Of a DNA stretch of 64,000 nucleotides, positions 13,201 to 25,041 are shown piece after piece; within the stretch, counting starts at the first letter, position 1; every line of letters begins with the position of its first letter. The notes under the pieces were generated by a model that was given only the letters and a program-made list of their open reading frames with translations, was not told the origin of the DNA and searched no databases. The stretch spans positions 36,012,580-36,076,579 of the forward strand of contig NC_088678.1 of assembly GCF_950023065.1 (NCBI RefSeq), written 5' to 3'. Source of the stretch: Planococcus citri (lineage: Eukaryota; Arthropoda; Insecta; Hemiptera; Pseudococcidae). Made by a program: the position numbers and the translations under genes.

Positions 13201-14904
13201 TTTTACAAACCCTTCCCAAGAAGTTACAAAATTATTCCTTCGAGAAATAAAATTCGCGATGAAAACATCTACATACGTGTATTGATCCAATATCAAGAAA
13301 TCATATTCCTTCAAATCACCCAGTCAGCAACCCTATTCACACCAACGTAGGAACAGTTGCAATATCAAGGATCCATCAATCAATACACAAATGTAACGGT
13401 TATACAATCGTATTGACGTGTTGTCGTAATACTGATTGCTCCATCAAGAATCCATCGATTCTCAAAGGAGGCGTCTTCTCACCAAGATCACTAGAAAATT
13501 CAACTTCGCAGCATTCCAAAACGGGAAAATTCGTTTAAAATTCAGAACATAGGTAGGTATCTACAGAACAGTATTCAAGTAGAAAAAAACGTACTTATAT
13601 CTACAAGCAAAAGCAGACGTAATGGCAAGGAAAAACCGCTGAAACGATACATATACTAAGTTGGCGAAATAATTACTAAATGGCTTGCCATTGTAGTTAA
13701 CAAGTTAGCCGTTAAACCATTATTTAAGAAGGCCTGCGCGGTCCCGTAGTGCCAGATACCGGGGTGCGGCACACAGCAGCCGGCATGGCATCGCGGCAGG
13801 CAAATGATGTAGGGGGCTGAGGCTGGTTAGCGCGACAACTACGACGACGAGGACGAGGAGTCGAGGACGCAACCAGCGCTACAAATATACGTATATACTT
13901 AAGCGATAATATTAAGTACGCGGCGACGACGTCGTCGTCGACTACGACAAAATACCGACAATAAAATCAGTCGAGTGTGTCTAGAGATAAGCAGAAAGTC
14001 TATAATTATAGCGCAGCAGACAAGGCGAAAATTCATTCAAATATAAGAACTTGACGTTAGTGTACTGTACGCTCCAGCTTTGGATGTTGTATTGGGATGA
14101 AATGGAAGCTGTGTACTGTGGTGTAAATGTAGATGTACCGCGTGTAGTGGTCGTGATCGTGGTCGGGGGGCTGCATACCGCCATCCACTGGTGGCAGCGC
14201 GGCGCGGCGTCGTCGACGTAGTACTGGTGAAGTGAACATTGTAGAAAGAAAACTAAATTATGTATAAAATATGACTGTTTAGCGTTACATTTAACATAAC
14301 AATACTACATCACACTTAAGAGCAGATATTTACAACTTTTTACCCTCTACACTTTTATATAGAGCATGCCAGAGAGAAGGAAACTGAAGCTTTCACTAAA
14401 TCTTTTCTCTTTTTTTTTCCACCCTCATCTCGCGTAAAGCGCACCATTTTCTGTATACTATGTATAGAAATTTGTTCCGCGTTTACTTATACTCGTACTA
14501 CAGTCCGCCATCCATGGCCTCCTGGCCCTAGCCGTCGCTATATTTTCATCATTCATCGTTACTATGTGTACTGCAAAGTGTGTAGGTATTTCGAATAAGT
14601 TTCGGATTTTTTCCACTCCCTTCTTGCCTATTATTTGTACTGTACCCTTGTCGCATTTCATTTTTACCCCCATATCCTCCGGCTCTATAAGTACTTTCTC
14701 CCAAAGTATACTACGAGATGGTATATAGCTCGACTATAGATGGCTATTAAAGTGAGGGTAAACAAAGGGTGATTTCCTTTATGGATGCTTAACTTTGAGA
14801 GTACTTTGGCCTAAGGATTATGATAATTTTGCAATTAGTCGCGAATTCCGAAACGCTAAGAGATTTTAAGATACGCGACGATTTTTATTTTTCTATGATT
14901 CGCG
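7298..14904 (+). other. Intron 1, middle part
   Basis: AT-rich intron without recognisable exons. It contains a pyrimidine-rich stretch around 10060-10500, degenerate short repeats at 11200-11760 (ACTTTTGAAAACTTG-like words) and 11975-12420 (TTGATCCAAAAATGG-like words), divergent dispersed-repeat fragments near 12600-12850, and a GC-richer block at 13700-14240 with (CGA)n runs. I see no protein with recognisable motifs and no RNA gene. Confidence 0.45.
11975..12420 (+). repeat. Degenerate minisatellite, ~20-30 bp units
   Basis: Variants of TTGATCCAAAAATGGGGTTTT recur many times (AAAATGG or AAAATGAGG followed by GTTTTGA and TCC). Unit length drifts, so it is an old array or short-period slippage product. 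No coding capacity is evident. Confidence 0.5.
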
Positions 14905-14916
14905 AAACGTAGCGGT

Positions 14917-16098
14917 GCATATTCGAATGTACCGATTAGTGGTTATCAGTAGAACCATGGGGGGTAAAAACTGTATCTGAATGTCCGTTGCAATATGACC
15001 GCGAATGTCCCAAAAAGTGTATCTGAATGTCCGTTTGGATTTTTGCGCTTACAGGGGTTTCTAAAGTAGGTCTAGGTACATCTGTTGAATATAATGTACC
15101 TAGTTCAAAAAAATTTTCTTTGCAAATATTTCGCATTAATTAATAATTATGCTAAATTGTAGAAAGATATCATTAAAATTTAGGTTTACGTTTTGAAAAT
15201 TTGGAGATTACTAAAATGAATCGTACTAGCCTATAGGCAAATGTTAGATATCAGAGAAAAGGCATACCTAATAGTCATGAAATGATCTACTTGTAATTGT
15301 AAGATCAAGAAAGATATTTTAGAATTTTCTTCAGTTCTCAATCAGATTATAGGCACATACGTTTTAAACAATTTTTTTTTCATCCCTCCCCCTCTTCTTG
15401 GACTATAAGAACATTTCAGCTTTAGCCAGAGGAATTTCATATTTTGTGTGATTTTACGTTGGATTTGAAAAATATGAGTGGAGATTACTTTCGCTAAAAA
15501 ATTGAGGTATGTCCAAATTCTTGAGAGGGAGAAACAAAAGCAGGCGATAAAGGTCAAAAAAATTAAAATCAACTTTTTAGAGCAATTTCGAAGAAGAGAA
15601 ACCTCACAAATCGACTTTGAAGGCTGGAAAATTTGCATGTGCATTTTGAGGGGGTCCTTGATATGCCTTTTAAGGGTTTAGACTTTTCAGCTGTAAAAAA
15701 GTAAATTTTTGTGCCTTCTCAATGGTTTTTAGCCTGATTTTCCTGAAGTAAAAATGCAATAAGGCTTAGGCTATACAGTCGATCATAATTCCAGGATTTG
15801 GAGTGGGGCCTCTCATAAATCTATTTTGGGGTTTCATGAGCACATCTTCATCGACCTTACGCTTATCTAGGTATTTTTATGCTACATGCAAGGTATGTAG
15901 TTGTACTTTCAATTGGGTTCCATATTCCTCAAAACCCAGATATGTTTGGGAATCCCTAGTCATACAAGGTTTTTTTTACTTCGGACATTCGGATACACCT
16001 TTTGGGACATTGGCGGTCATTTCGCTTCGGACATTCGGATACAGTTTTCACCCCCTGTGGTTCTATTGTATTCTACTAATCGGTACATTCGAATATGC
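14917..16098. mobile_element. Non-autonomous element with ~120-bp terminal inverted repeats
   Basis: The left arm (14917 to about 15035) and right arm (about 15978-16098) are inverted copies. Both carry GCATATTCGAATGTACCGAT at the tip and two internal copies of GTATCYGAATGTCCG. The word AAACGTAGCGG is present as a direct repeat at 14905-14915 and 16103-16113, a probable target duplication of 9 to 11 bp. The ~940 bp between the arms encodes nothing I recognise. The long inverted repeats and 9-11 bp duplication would fit a MULE-like or similar DNA element, but the superfamily is not assigned. Confidence 0.75.
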
Positions 16099-16113
16099 GG
16101 CCAAACGTAGCGG

Positions 16114-19100
16114 GGATTAAAGCTGGCGCCTCGCGTAGTCGGCGTGTGAATGGTTTTAAAAGAGTGTAAGTAATTAGTTTTTTAACGAAGAAAATCAAGC
16201 CCGAAAGGTTTGTTTTAATTCGAATGAAAATTAAAAGGTTTTTAGATGGCGATGATGGTGGTGAAGAAACTTAAGTCAAGAAGGAGAGAGTTATGGAAAT
16301 GTAATCGTGCTAGTTGACGTTTCTTTGGTATTCTGAAAATGTCTGGTCTGAAGAAGTGAACTGTCAATCACGTCATATTTTTTTGAGTGGGGGGGGGGCA
16401 ACAAACAAAAACTGTGAAAAAACAAGAAAATTCGAGTAAACATTATAAACAAAACAATCCGGAATATACCCCAGATTTATAAAGAAATATGAATAATGAA
16501 ATGTATCATCATAACTGATTCACTCAGACGTGGAAAAAAAATGATTAAGAATGCCAAAACCGCAAGTATTTTAGAAAAAAAAATTCTATGATCAATGATC
16601 ATTTTCACCTAATGTAGTCCAAGGACTTAACTTCAGCATAGTGTTCAATTGTAATTTACGAAAATGACAGATTTTTTGCTTGGGTATCTCAAACATGGGT
16701 GAACCCCCAGATCTGCAGCTTTATTTTTAAAATTAATTTTCACGTCCTCTGCTGACGAAGAATTTTGAAAATTACAATAAAAAATTTTCAATTTTCGGCG
16801 AATTTAAGGTATGAAGATTCAAAGGCTAAATGCTATTTTTATAAAAAAATAAAAATTTCATGAAATGGAGCTGGAATGCTAAAATTTGGTTTATACCTAC
16901 CCTATTTTTGACGTCTCAAATCGATTGGCGGAGGTTTTGAGCTGTTTTGGAGTCTTTTTCGGACTGTTTAGATTTTTCAGTTTTGAAATCTGAGAAAAAT
17001 TCAAAAGATCTCATTCGCAAAAATTTCAACACGCGTAGAAAGAAAGTAGGAATTTGGACCTCAAAAATCGACTGGTAGTCCTTCTGAATAATGTTATCAA
17101 AGGCTCTGGCAGATTCTTGAATTTTTCAGTCATCGAAAAAAAAAATGAAAACATGGATTCGATGAAACAAAAGAAACAATAAATGAAAATTCGAGTTCAT
17201 CTAGCATTGGATCATAATTTTATTTCGACCCATTTCGTAGAAATTTTCCATAAGCTGGAAAATACCGATTGAGAATTTTCTGATTGCTACATATTAGAAA
17301 AAATTGAATAAAATGGCGACCTTTTTACAGTAAAATAAGAGATAAAATGACAGTTGTGGCAATTGAAAGGTATATGTATGTAGGTACTCGTATTCATGTT
17401 GTACTACTTATAGAATTTTAATTTCTCTTTTTAAATTTTTGTGGGCTTGAAACATGAAATCTTTTAATTTTGGAAAAGAGAAACAACTCTGCCATCGTTG
17501 CGATCGAGCAAAAGGTTTTGAAAAATTGAATTTCAAGACGTAAAAAATGCTTCAATTTCAATCATGGAAAAAAAAGCAAACAAGCCTGAGCGAAGCAAAA
17601 ACAGACTTCACAGAAACCTGGCTAGAAGCCTTGTAGAAGGTAGCTCAGAAAATAACGGATGATTTTTGAAAGCCAAGACTAGAGTAAGTATAGGTAGGTA
17701 AATCAGACTTTTTTTTTATGCTAACCCATCATCAATAATTGGAAGAAATTCAAATGATAAATTTCAAAAATTTTCATGTGAGAATTCGGATTAAGAAAAA
17801 TTGAATTTTGAGATACCTGATAAAACAATCGAATGAATTCCTCGCGCTCACTTCGGAAATTAACGATTCTTCAAAACCCGCACCTATGTGGATGAAGGCA
17901 AAGGGTCGAGTTGAAAAAAATTGGGTATAAAATTTTGTCACTTGAAAACTAGATAATTTGATTATTTCCTCCTCGATTATTTTATAGGATTCGTAAAGAA
18001 AAAATTCAATACTACTCTTGAAAATACGTACTAGTATTTCATTCCCTTTTTTGACAACTTTGTGACAGCTCACAAAGAAAAGTTTCAGATCACTAAAAAT
18101 TGGGAATAAAACAGGGTTTAACGTTGCGGAGATTTTCGATTTTAAAAACATTTCATTTTGGAATTTTTGAAATTTTGAATAAAGTAAGTACTTACCAAGT
18201 ATCTACTTACCTACGAGTACATATGAAAAATTACATCATTTTCCATATACCTACTTACTACGTCGAAATTCAAAATTTATTTTGAAAATTTTTTCTCATT
18301 CAAATCTCATTCTTCACTTCAAATTTTGAACTTGAATTTCAACAATTTTCAAAATTTTTGCGTTTTTGCTCGCTGCACAAAATGTTTATTCTATCCATAA
18401 AGGAATTTTTTTTTTAAAATTCAAAAAAATTAAAATTGTCTTAATTGGCAAAAAAAATTTAAATTTCTATTTTTCTTCAATTTTAAAATGTTGAAATTGA
18501 TATTTTTTCTGAAAAAATCGAAAGCCTCAATGATATCTGGCCTTCTTTCATTCCAATTTTGTAGAGAAGAGATGAAATTTTACAGAAAATTTCTATCAAC
18601 TTATGACCTTTTGCTTTCTACTGCATTCTTTATTTGGCTTCATAAATCAATAAAATTGTAGTATTATGGGAATTGAGAGAATTCCTACTTCAAAAATTTC
18701 ATTTTTTTCGACGATCAAAAGATCACAAGTAGATACTCGTATCTACAGAAAATAGCAATTTATAAACGCTGAACTTCATTTTGACTCTTTTCATAGGAAT
18801 TTTTCTAAAAATAGAAAACTCAAGACATCCGCCAGAGATCCCAGAACTGTACAAAACCATTATCGATGGATTCGAGAGAAAGAAAATTAGGGTACAAACC
18901 AAACTGCTGCTTTCTACCTCAATTTTTTCATGAAAAAAGGCCAAACTCTCACTCAATTCTTAAACATTTGCCAAAAAAAATCAAAAAATGAAATTGAGTA
19001 CCTGAAATTTATGTTCTAATGGTGCATTCTTCGATGCTGTTTCGATTTTTCTATGCTCAATCCGATTTTTATACTATTAGAATACTAACTTCACTAGTTG

Positions 19101-21053
19101 GAAACTAAGTAAGATCAACTGGTCGAAAAAATCATTCTTGAAGTGTTTGGCTAGATTTTGCTGAAATATTAATTTCAAAAATTTATCAAAAAAATCAGAA
19201 ACTAATAATTTTTAATCAATATTTATTTATTTTTCTCTATACTTCTTTCAAAATACTCGACACCTGGTCAATTTTTTGTTGATTTATAAAAATGATGAAA
19301 AGCCAAACTGAAACCTTAAGAGTGATTATTGAAAAAAATTGAACTCAAAACAGCACAAAATAAATTTACCAAAGCGCAAATATTTATCCACAAAACGAAA
19401 TTCGCTCACCATCGTCCCAAATACCATTTCACCTAATTTCTCCTCCTTCAGGTAGATTCAACCTTTCCAGAGCAGGTACGTATAAGTGATAGGTATACTG
19501 AAAAGAATCTAAAGCAAGGTACGAATTAGAGCCAAGCATATATTTGCACCACTGGTATGTATAACGCGGCGGTGTACATTCGTTTATTCAGCGTCGCTTG
19601 TTGATTGAATTAGGACAACGACGTCGACGAACCCGGGGGGGGGGGGGTGATGACTGGCGAGGTACAGAAGTGAACGCGCGTCGAAGAGGCCTCAATAATC
19701 AAAGGCCATTCGATATCTTTGTTTAGTGTTTATTTTGCAGCTAAACTTTTCGTATAATTAATCAAATGGTTCGGAATTTAATGGCCTATTTTAATGATAC
19801 ACCGGAGCGCGCGCCTTCATTAGCAACGTACAATCGGGTACTCGTCGAAACGGCGAAAATTCACCATAAACGCACTCTCTAGTCGTGTCTTACCCTACCC
19901 ATTCCTACCCAGCTCGAGTTTTATTGTAACTGCGTATTAGCTGTTTCAAAAAAGACGCTAAATAGACTGAAGCGAACATAGAGAAAGAAAAGCATCGATG
20001 GGAGGGGAAGGTATAAAGGCGCAAAACAACCGAAACCGAGAAAATCTTCTCTATTTTATTATCCTCGTATACGACGCTCTTTAGTTAAAAGTGAAAAAAA
20101 AAAATTTCGCTTTAAAAATTTTCCCATATTATTCGGCAACATAAAACAGCTGTTTAACGCTCAGTTTATAGTATGTTAGCAAAGTATCCCCTTTGTATAT
20201 AGCATTACGTACCGTACCACACGTACAGTAAGGTTTTTATAGCGCCACCGACGAAAACCAAAAGGAATCGAGGGACTCGACACTGAGCAGAGTGAGAAAA
20301 AAATTCTCCTAGATTGACTATTTTTTGGCATCGTTCCAAAGTCTCTCTCTCTGTTATCTGCGTTTACTTATGGGATAAAAGCTGCGTCGTCGAGAGATAC
20401 GACTTAGCAGACTTAATTGGACCATTATGATACCTTCATCCGGTCTCCCTTCGACCGCAACTCCGTCAAAAATATTAATTACGCAAAATTCTTCTTCCTT
20501 TTCCGGCCCAGCGTCGGTTTTAAATATCGTCTTGGCAACGTACTGACTGCGTGAAGTGAACGGAAATGCTGCGAAACACCTTGTGTATTTCGCGATCATT
20601 CGCAAAAACCTCCCTTCCCAGCTTACCAAGCACACACACTCGTTAAATATATAATCTACTTCGATAAAAACCTGGTTTACAATCGAGAAATTCCAAACAA
20701 TAAATATTCCACGTACCTTACTACACACCTATATCTACGAAAACCTCGCACATGTCGGAGGGAAAAACCGCCTAGTAAGCGCCCCTATGCCCTATGTATA
20801 AAACATGTCTCCAGACGACTGATTAAACGCTGCGCTGGAGACTAATGAAAAAGACTAAGAGATGTGCACTTTAACGCAGATAGGCCGTTAAGTATCCTGC
20901 GAGTCTATCTCGAGCAAGTTTTTCTATCCATTTTCTCCTTAAATTCTACGTATGTGTACCTAGTACCTTACTATACTGTACGAGCGATGTTGTGTAAGTG
21001 AAATATTGCTAACTGTATTTTTCTTTCTGTTTGTTTCTCTTTTGGAACGATAG
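16114..21053 (+). other. Intron 1, last part
   Basis: AT-rich intron with a fragment of the dispersed ~260-bp repeat near 16880-17130, a run of 13 G at 19635-19647 in a GC-richer block (19560-19700), and a T-rich acceptor at the end. No further exon or RNA gene is seen. Confidence 0.45.
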
Positions 21054-21262
21054 TTACGACGCTAGGGGAGTCGATGTGTCCAGAGGTATTCATATGGCTG
21101 TCAGCGATCTAGAAAGGAGGTGTTTATTTAGGTTATCTCATGATACCGGAGGCACCTTGAAATTATTCAATATTACAGGAAAGGACAGAGGACAGTATAA
21201 ATGCAGAGTGGATTTCCTCAATTCGCCTACTCAACAGCATCGGCTGGCATTGGATTTGATAG
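21054..21262 (+). CDS. Sidestep-like gene, exon encoding second half of Ig1
   Basis: The acceptor is GATAG at 21053 after a pyrimidine-rich stretch; the donor is ATAG|GTAAGA after 21262. The first base completes a Ser codon, giving IPIYS-YDARGVDVSRG across the junction. The exon then reads RCLFRLSHDTGGTLKLFN, an N-glycosylation sequon in NITG, and the F-strand motif DRGQYKCRVDFLNSPTQ, whose Cys pairs with the Cys of exon 2471-2600. CRVDF and the following LDLI are hallmark Sidestep Ig1 residues. The exon ends with one base of a split codon (phase 1), as expected at an Ig domain border. It is separated from the previous exon by an 18.5 kb intron. Confidence 0.9.
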
Positions 21263-22869
21263 GTAAGATACTTTTATATCAGATCTCAATTTCAGAGAAA
21301 TTAAAAATCTTCAATTTATTTTTACCTGTGATGAATGCAAATTTTCCAAATTGAAAATCCTGACTTGATGGAAATATTTTTTTTAAGTCGAAGATTTTTA
21401 ATTTCTATGAAATTGCAATATACTCGTATGATGTATTTCGAGTTGATATTAGTTCAGACATGAATTTTGGCCATTTGAGTGACCCTGAAGGGAGATTAGG
21501 GGTTCCCAAAATCATACAATTCAATTTCTTTAGAAAAAATTATTGAACATGGAAAATACGATTGACAAATTTGATCCAAATTCGGATTGATGGTAAAGTT
21601 GGGCATCTTTCATGATTTATTGGGAGAAAAAAAATGTTGGTCAAAATTGGCTGATTTAAGTTGGAAAAATCGTAAAAAACTAAGGTTTCACATCTTTAAA
21701 AGTTTTGCATCGATATAAAAAATGCTGAAAAAAATATATGTTGGGCATCCAAATGAACAACATGATATATATTTTTTTCATTTTCGCACCTCTGAAAGAA
21801 GTGACAAAAAAAGGCCGTTTAAATGCTGAAAATGCGAGTTTTCCCCAGAAGATATGCTTGAAAAAGTTTCAAAAATTTCCCACGAATAGCCCTCGGTAGT
21901 GTTTAACATTCTTGTAAGTTTGAAAAAAATCGGGTGAAAACTGCCAAAGTAGGAAATTTATAGCTGAAATTGAAATTTCACCCTCTTTGAAGGGGTTGGG
22001 AAGTTATTTGACGATCTAAAAACTTCATCACGAGGGTTTTTGAGCATAAGGAGCAACTTCCGCTAGTTAATTTCGAAAACCGAAAATGAAGCCAAATTGC
22101 CAATTTTATTTGGCTATGCTCTTTGATTTTCAAAAATTCACCAAAAACCGATAAATGCACTTCAGCAGCTGAAGTTTTGGTTGATATATTTTTGCATATC
22201 ATCCTTTTTAGCTTTGTCAGATTAAAAAATTTTGGGCGAGTTGTGATTCCTCCCTTATTAGAGGACAAGTCATCCACACTTTCGTAATCGAATTTTTAGT
22301 TGGGTACTGAAATTGATTTTTTGACTGTTGATAAATTTTGGAAAATATTGTAATAGTATATTGGTAGGTAGGTAGGTAGGTAGGTAGGTAGGTACCTGTT
22401 ATGTTAATATTGTACTGAAAATTGGCTTGTATACGGAAGTCAGCAAGGACCACCCCCTCTTCTGATCTCAAAAAAAGATTGCGATGAATTCGTTTGGTAA
22501 ACTCGAATTTCTCTTCGTTTACTTTTTTCTTAAAACAAAATTGATGCACGAGTAAGCGATCCGCCATTTTCAAAAATTCATCAAAAAATCGAAAAATCGA
22601 CATTTGGTTTTGAGTGATGACACCTTGTTCTCATGTTGAAAAACAATAAGTATTTCAGTGACGTACTTTACTATTATAGTAGGATGAAGAAAGTCGCCGG
22701 ATTTGGTTGAATGCAACTTATTTTACAGAATTCGAAAAATATTCGTAAAAAAGGTAGAAAGGTACTTATCTCAACCAGTAGACGTGCAATTTTCAAACCG
22801 AACGAAGAAAAATGTCAGAAGCTGAAGTTCATTTTTCGGGTTTTGGTAAATTTTTGAGCATTGTACGTA
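21263..22869 (+). other. Intron 2, first part
   Basis: AT-rich intron. It holds a divergent fragment of the dispersed repeat near 22070-22160 and the (GGTA)8 microsatellite. No exon is recognised. Confidence 0.45.
22363..22394 (+). repeat. (GGTA)8 microsatellite
   Basis: Eight perfect GGTA units. The same tetranucleotide on the other strand, (TACC)7, occurs at 52237-52264, and isolated GGTAGGTACC words are common across the window. Confidence 0.95.
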
Positions 22870-25041
22870 TAGAGCAGGAAAATAACGTAAAAAAGTGAGG
22901 GCGAAAAGGAAAAAATTGGCACATAAATTTTTTCTTCGGGAATGTGTTCAGATGAACCCCCTGAACTACCAAAAAAAACCCGAACCTCCTAACCCTGGAG
23001 CTAACTTTTTTAGGGGGCTAAAACCGGTTCCGATTTACGTTTTTTGCGATTTACTCCGAAAATATTAGGTTTACGAGAAAAACTACCATGACTAAAAATG
23101 TTCCCCTTCAAATTCTCGACAATTTGTTACTACGCTCGATACCGATACCTCAAGAGGAGTGTCTGAAAAAAGGGGTGGAAAGAGTAGATGTTTGAAAAAA
23201 AGTCAGTCCAATAAATCGATCAAAGTTACCACTTAATATCATTCGTTTTCGCTCAAATTTTTTTTACAAAGTCTACTTACCCAACTATTAGTCACACCAC
23301 CATTGATTGGTCTTCATCTCTCCCAAGGGGTTGGTGGGGGATGCTTGGTTTTTCAAGTAACACACAACTGAATCATATATTTGAAAAACGAATCTGGACA
23401 TGCAATATATCGAATGGTATGTTTTCGAGGTCGCTGAATACGAATACCAACTTATTTTCTGGGTCCAACTCCTCAAAGCCCCTCTGTGCCCCAAAAAGGG
23501 GGTTAACATTTTGAAAAATCGTGAAAAGTCGAGTGATATATCGAATGGTATGTTTTCGAGGTCGCTGAGTACGAATATGAACTTATTTTTCGGGTCCAAC
23601 CTCACAATGAAGCACAATGGTTCTCAGCCCCAAAGAAGTTAACGAAAAAACATGGTGTGATCTTTTTCTTTAAAGATTCACACCATAATTTTAGAAAAAA
23701 TTCTGAAAATTCATCTCAAAAATACTGATTAGACTAACTTTCGGCGGGAGGAGGAGAGATGTAAGTAGAGCTACTCGCATTGCCAAGGTATTATTGGGAT
23801 CGCTGTTCAAAAAGTTTGAACGCTTATTTTGCTAAGAAAACATTTTACATCTCAAGATTTCTCTTTAAAACGCTCACTCACCTACCTGCAGGTTTTGATT
23901 ATTTTTCAATAGAAAATAAAATGGAACTAGGACTTTTATAAAATGTATAATCATCCAACTAATTTCTATTTTTAAATTTTGTCTAGGTTCTTACGTGCCA
24001 CTCGAATTATATTTTCATGGGAAATTTAAATGAAATTAATCATTTATAATGTTTCTTTTTTTGCTGAAAATACTCATAAATTGATAAAAAATTTCAAAAT
24101 GAAATCCTGAAAACACACCATTCGATATATTTCACTCGACTTTTCATGATTTTTCAAAATTTGGCCCCTTTTTTGGGCACAGAGGGATATTGTGGGGTGG
24201 GACCCAAAAATAAGTTCATATTTGCGCCTGCATGGCGACCTCAAAAACATTTCATTTGATATATCACTCGACTTTTTGAAATTTTGGCCCCCTTGTTGGG
24301 ACCCAGAGGGACATTGTGAGGTTGGACCCGAAAAATAAGTTCATATTCGTACTCAGCGACCTCGAAAACATACCATTCGATATATCACTCGACTTTTCAC
24401 GATTTTTCAAAATGTTAACCCCCTTTTTGAGGCACATAGGGGCTTTGAGGAGTTGGACCTAGAAAATAAGTTGATATTCGTATTCAGAGACCTCGAAAAC
24501 ATACTATTCGATATATTGCATGTCCAGGTCCGTTTTTCAAATACACGATTCAGTTGTGTGTTACTTGAAAAACCAAGCATCCCCCATCAACCCCTCGGGA
24601 GGGATGAAGACCAATCAATGGTGGTGTGATTAATAGTTGGGTGAGTAGACTTTGTAAAAAAAATTTGAGCGAAAACGAATGATATTAAGTGGTAACTTTG
24701 ATCAATTTATTGGACTGACTTTTTTTCAAACACCTACTCTTTCCACCCCTTTTTTCAGACACCCCTCTTGAGGTATCGGTATCGAGCGTAGTATCAAATT
24801 GTCGAGAATTTGAAGGGGAACATTTTTAGTCATGGTAGTTTTTCTCGTAAACCTAATATTTTCGGAGTAAATCGGAAAAAACGTAAATCGGAACCGGTTT
24901 TAGCCCCCTAAAAAAATTAGCTCCAGGGTTAGGAGGTTCGGGTTTTTTTTGGTAGTTCAGGGGGTTCATCTGAACACATTCCCGAAGAAAAAATTTATGT
25001 GCCAATTTTTTCCTTTTTAAAACCGCTATTTGCCTGCTCTA
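22870..25041. mobile_element. Foldback-type element with long inverted arms and inverted 131-bp tandem arrays
   Basis: The sequence from 22870 inward is repeated in inverse orientation ending at 25041. The tips are TAGAGCAGG / CCTGCTCTA, and landmarks such as AAAGGAAAAAATTGGC and CTAACCCTGGAGCTAA appear on both sides. The arms are about 0.55 kb of single-copy sequence each, then 131-132 bp tandem units containing TCGATATATC-like and GACCTCGAAAACATA-like words. The left arm has about two units (from 23403); the right arm has four unit starts near 24119, 24251, 24375 and 24506. A loop of about 460 bp lies between. No transposase is visible. Only a possible 3-bp GTA flank repeat is seen, so the insertion mechanism is not established. 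Confidence 0.8.

Noticed and set aside
23288..23642. 109-aa and 80-aa frames with repeated FEVAEYEYQLIFW-like blocks
   Set aside because: They are translations of the 131-bp tandem units on opposite strands, not proteins.
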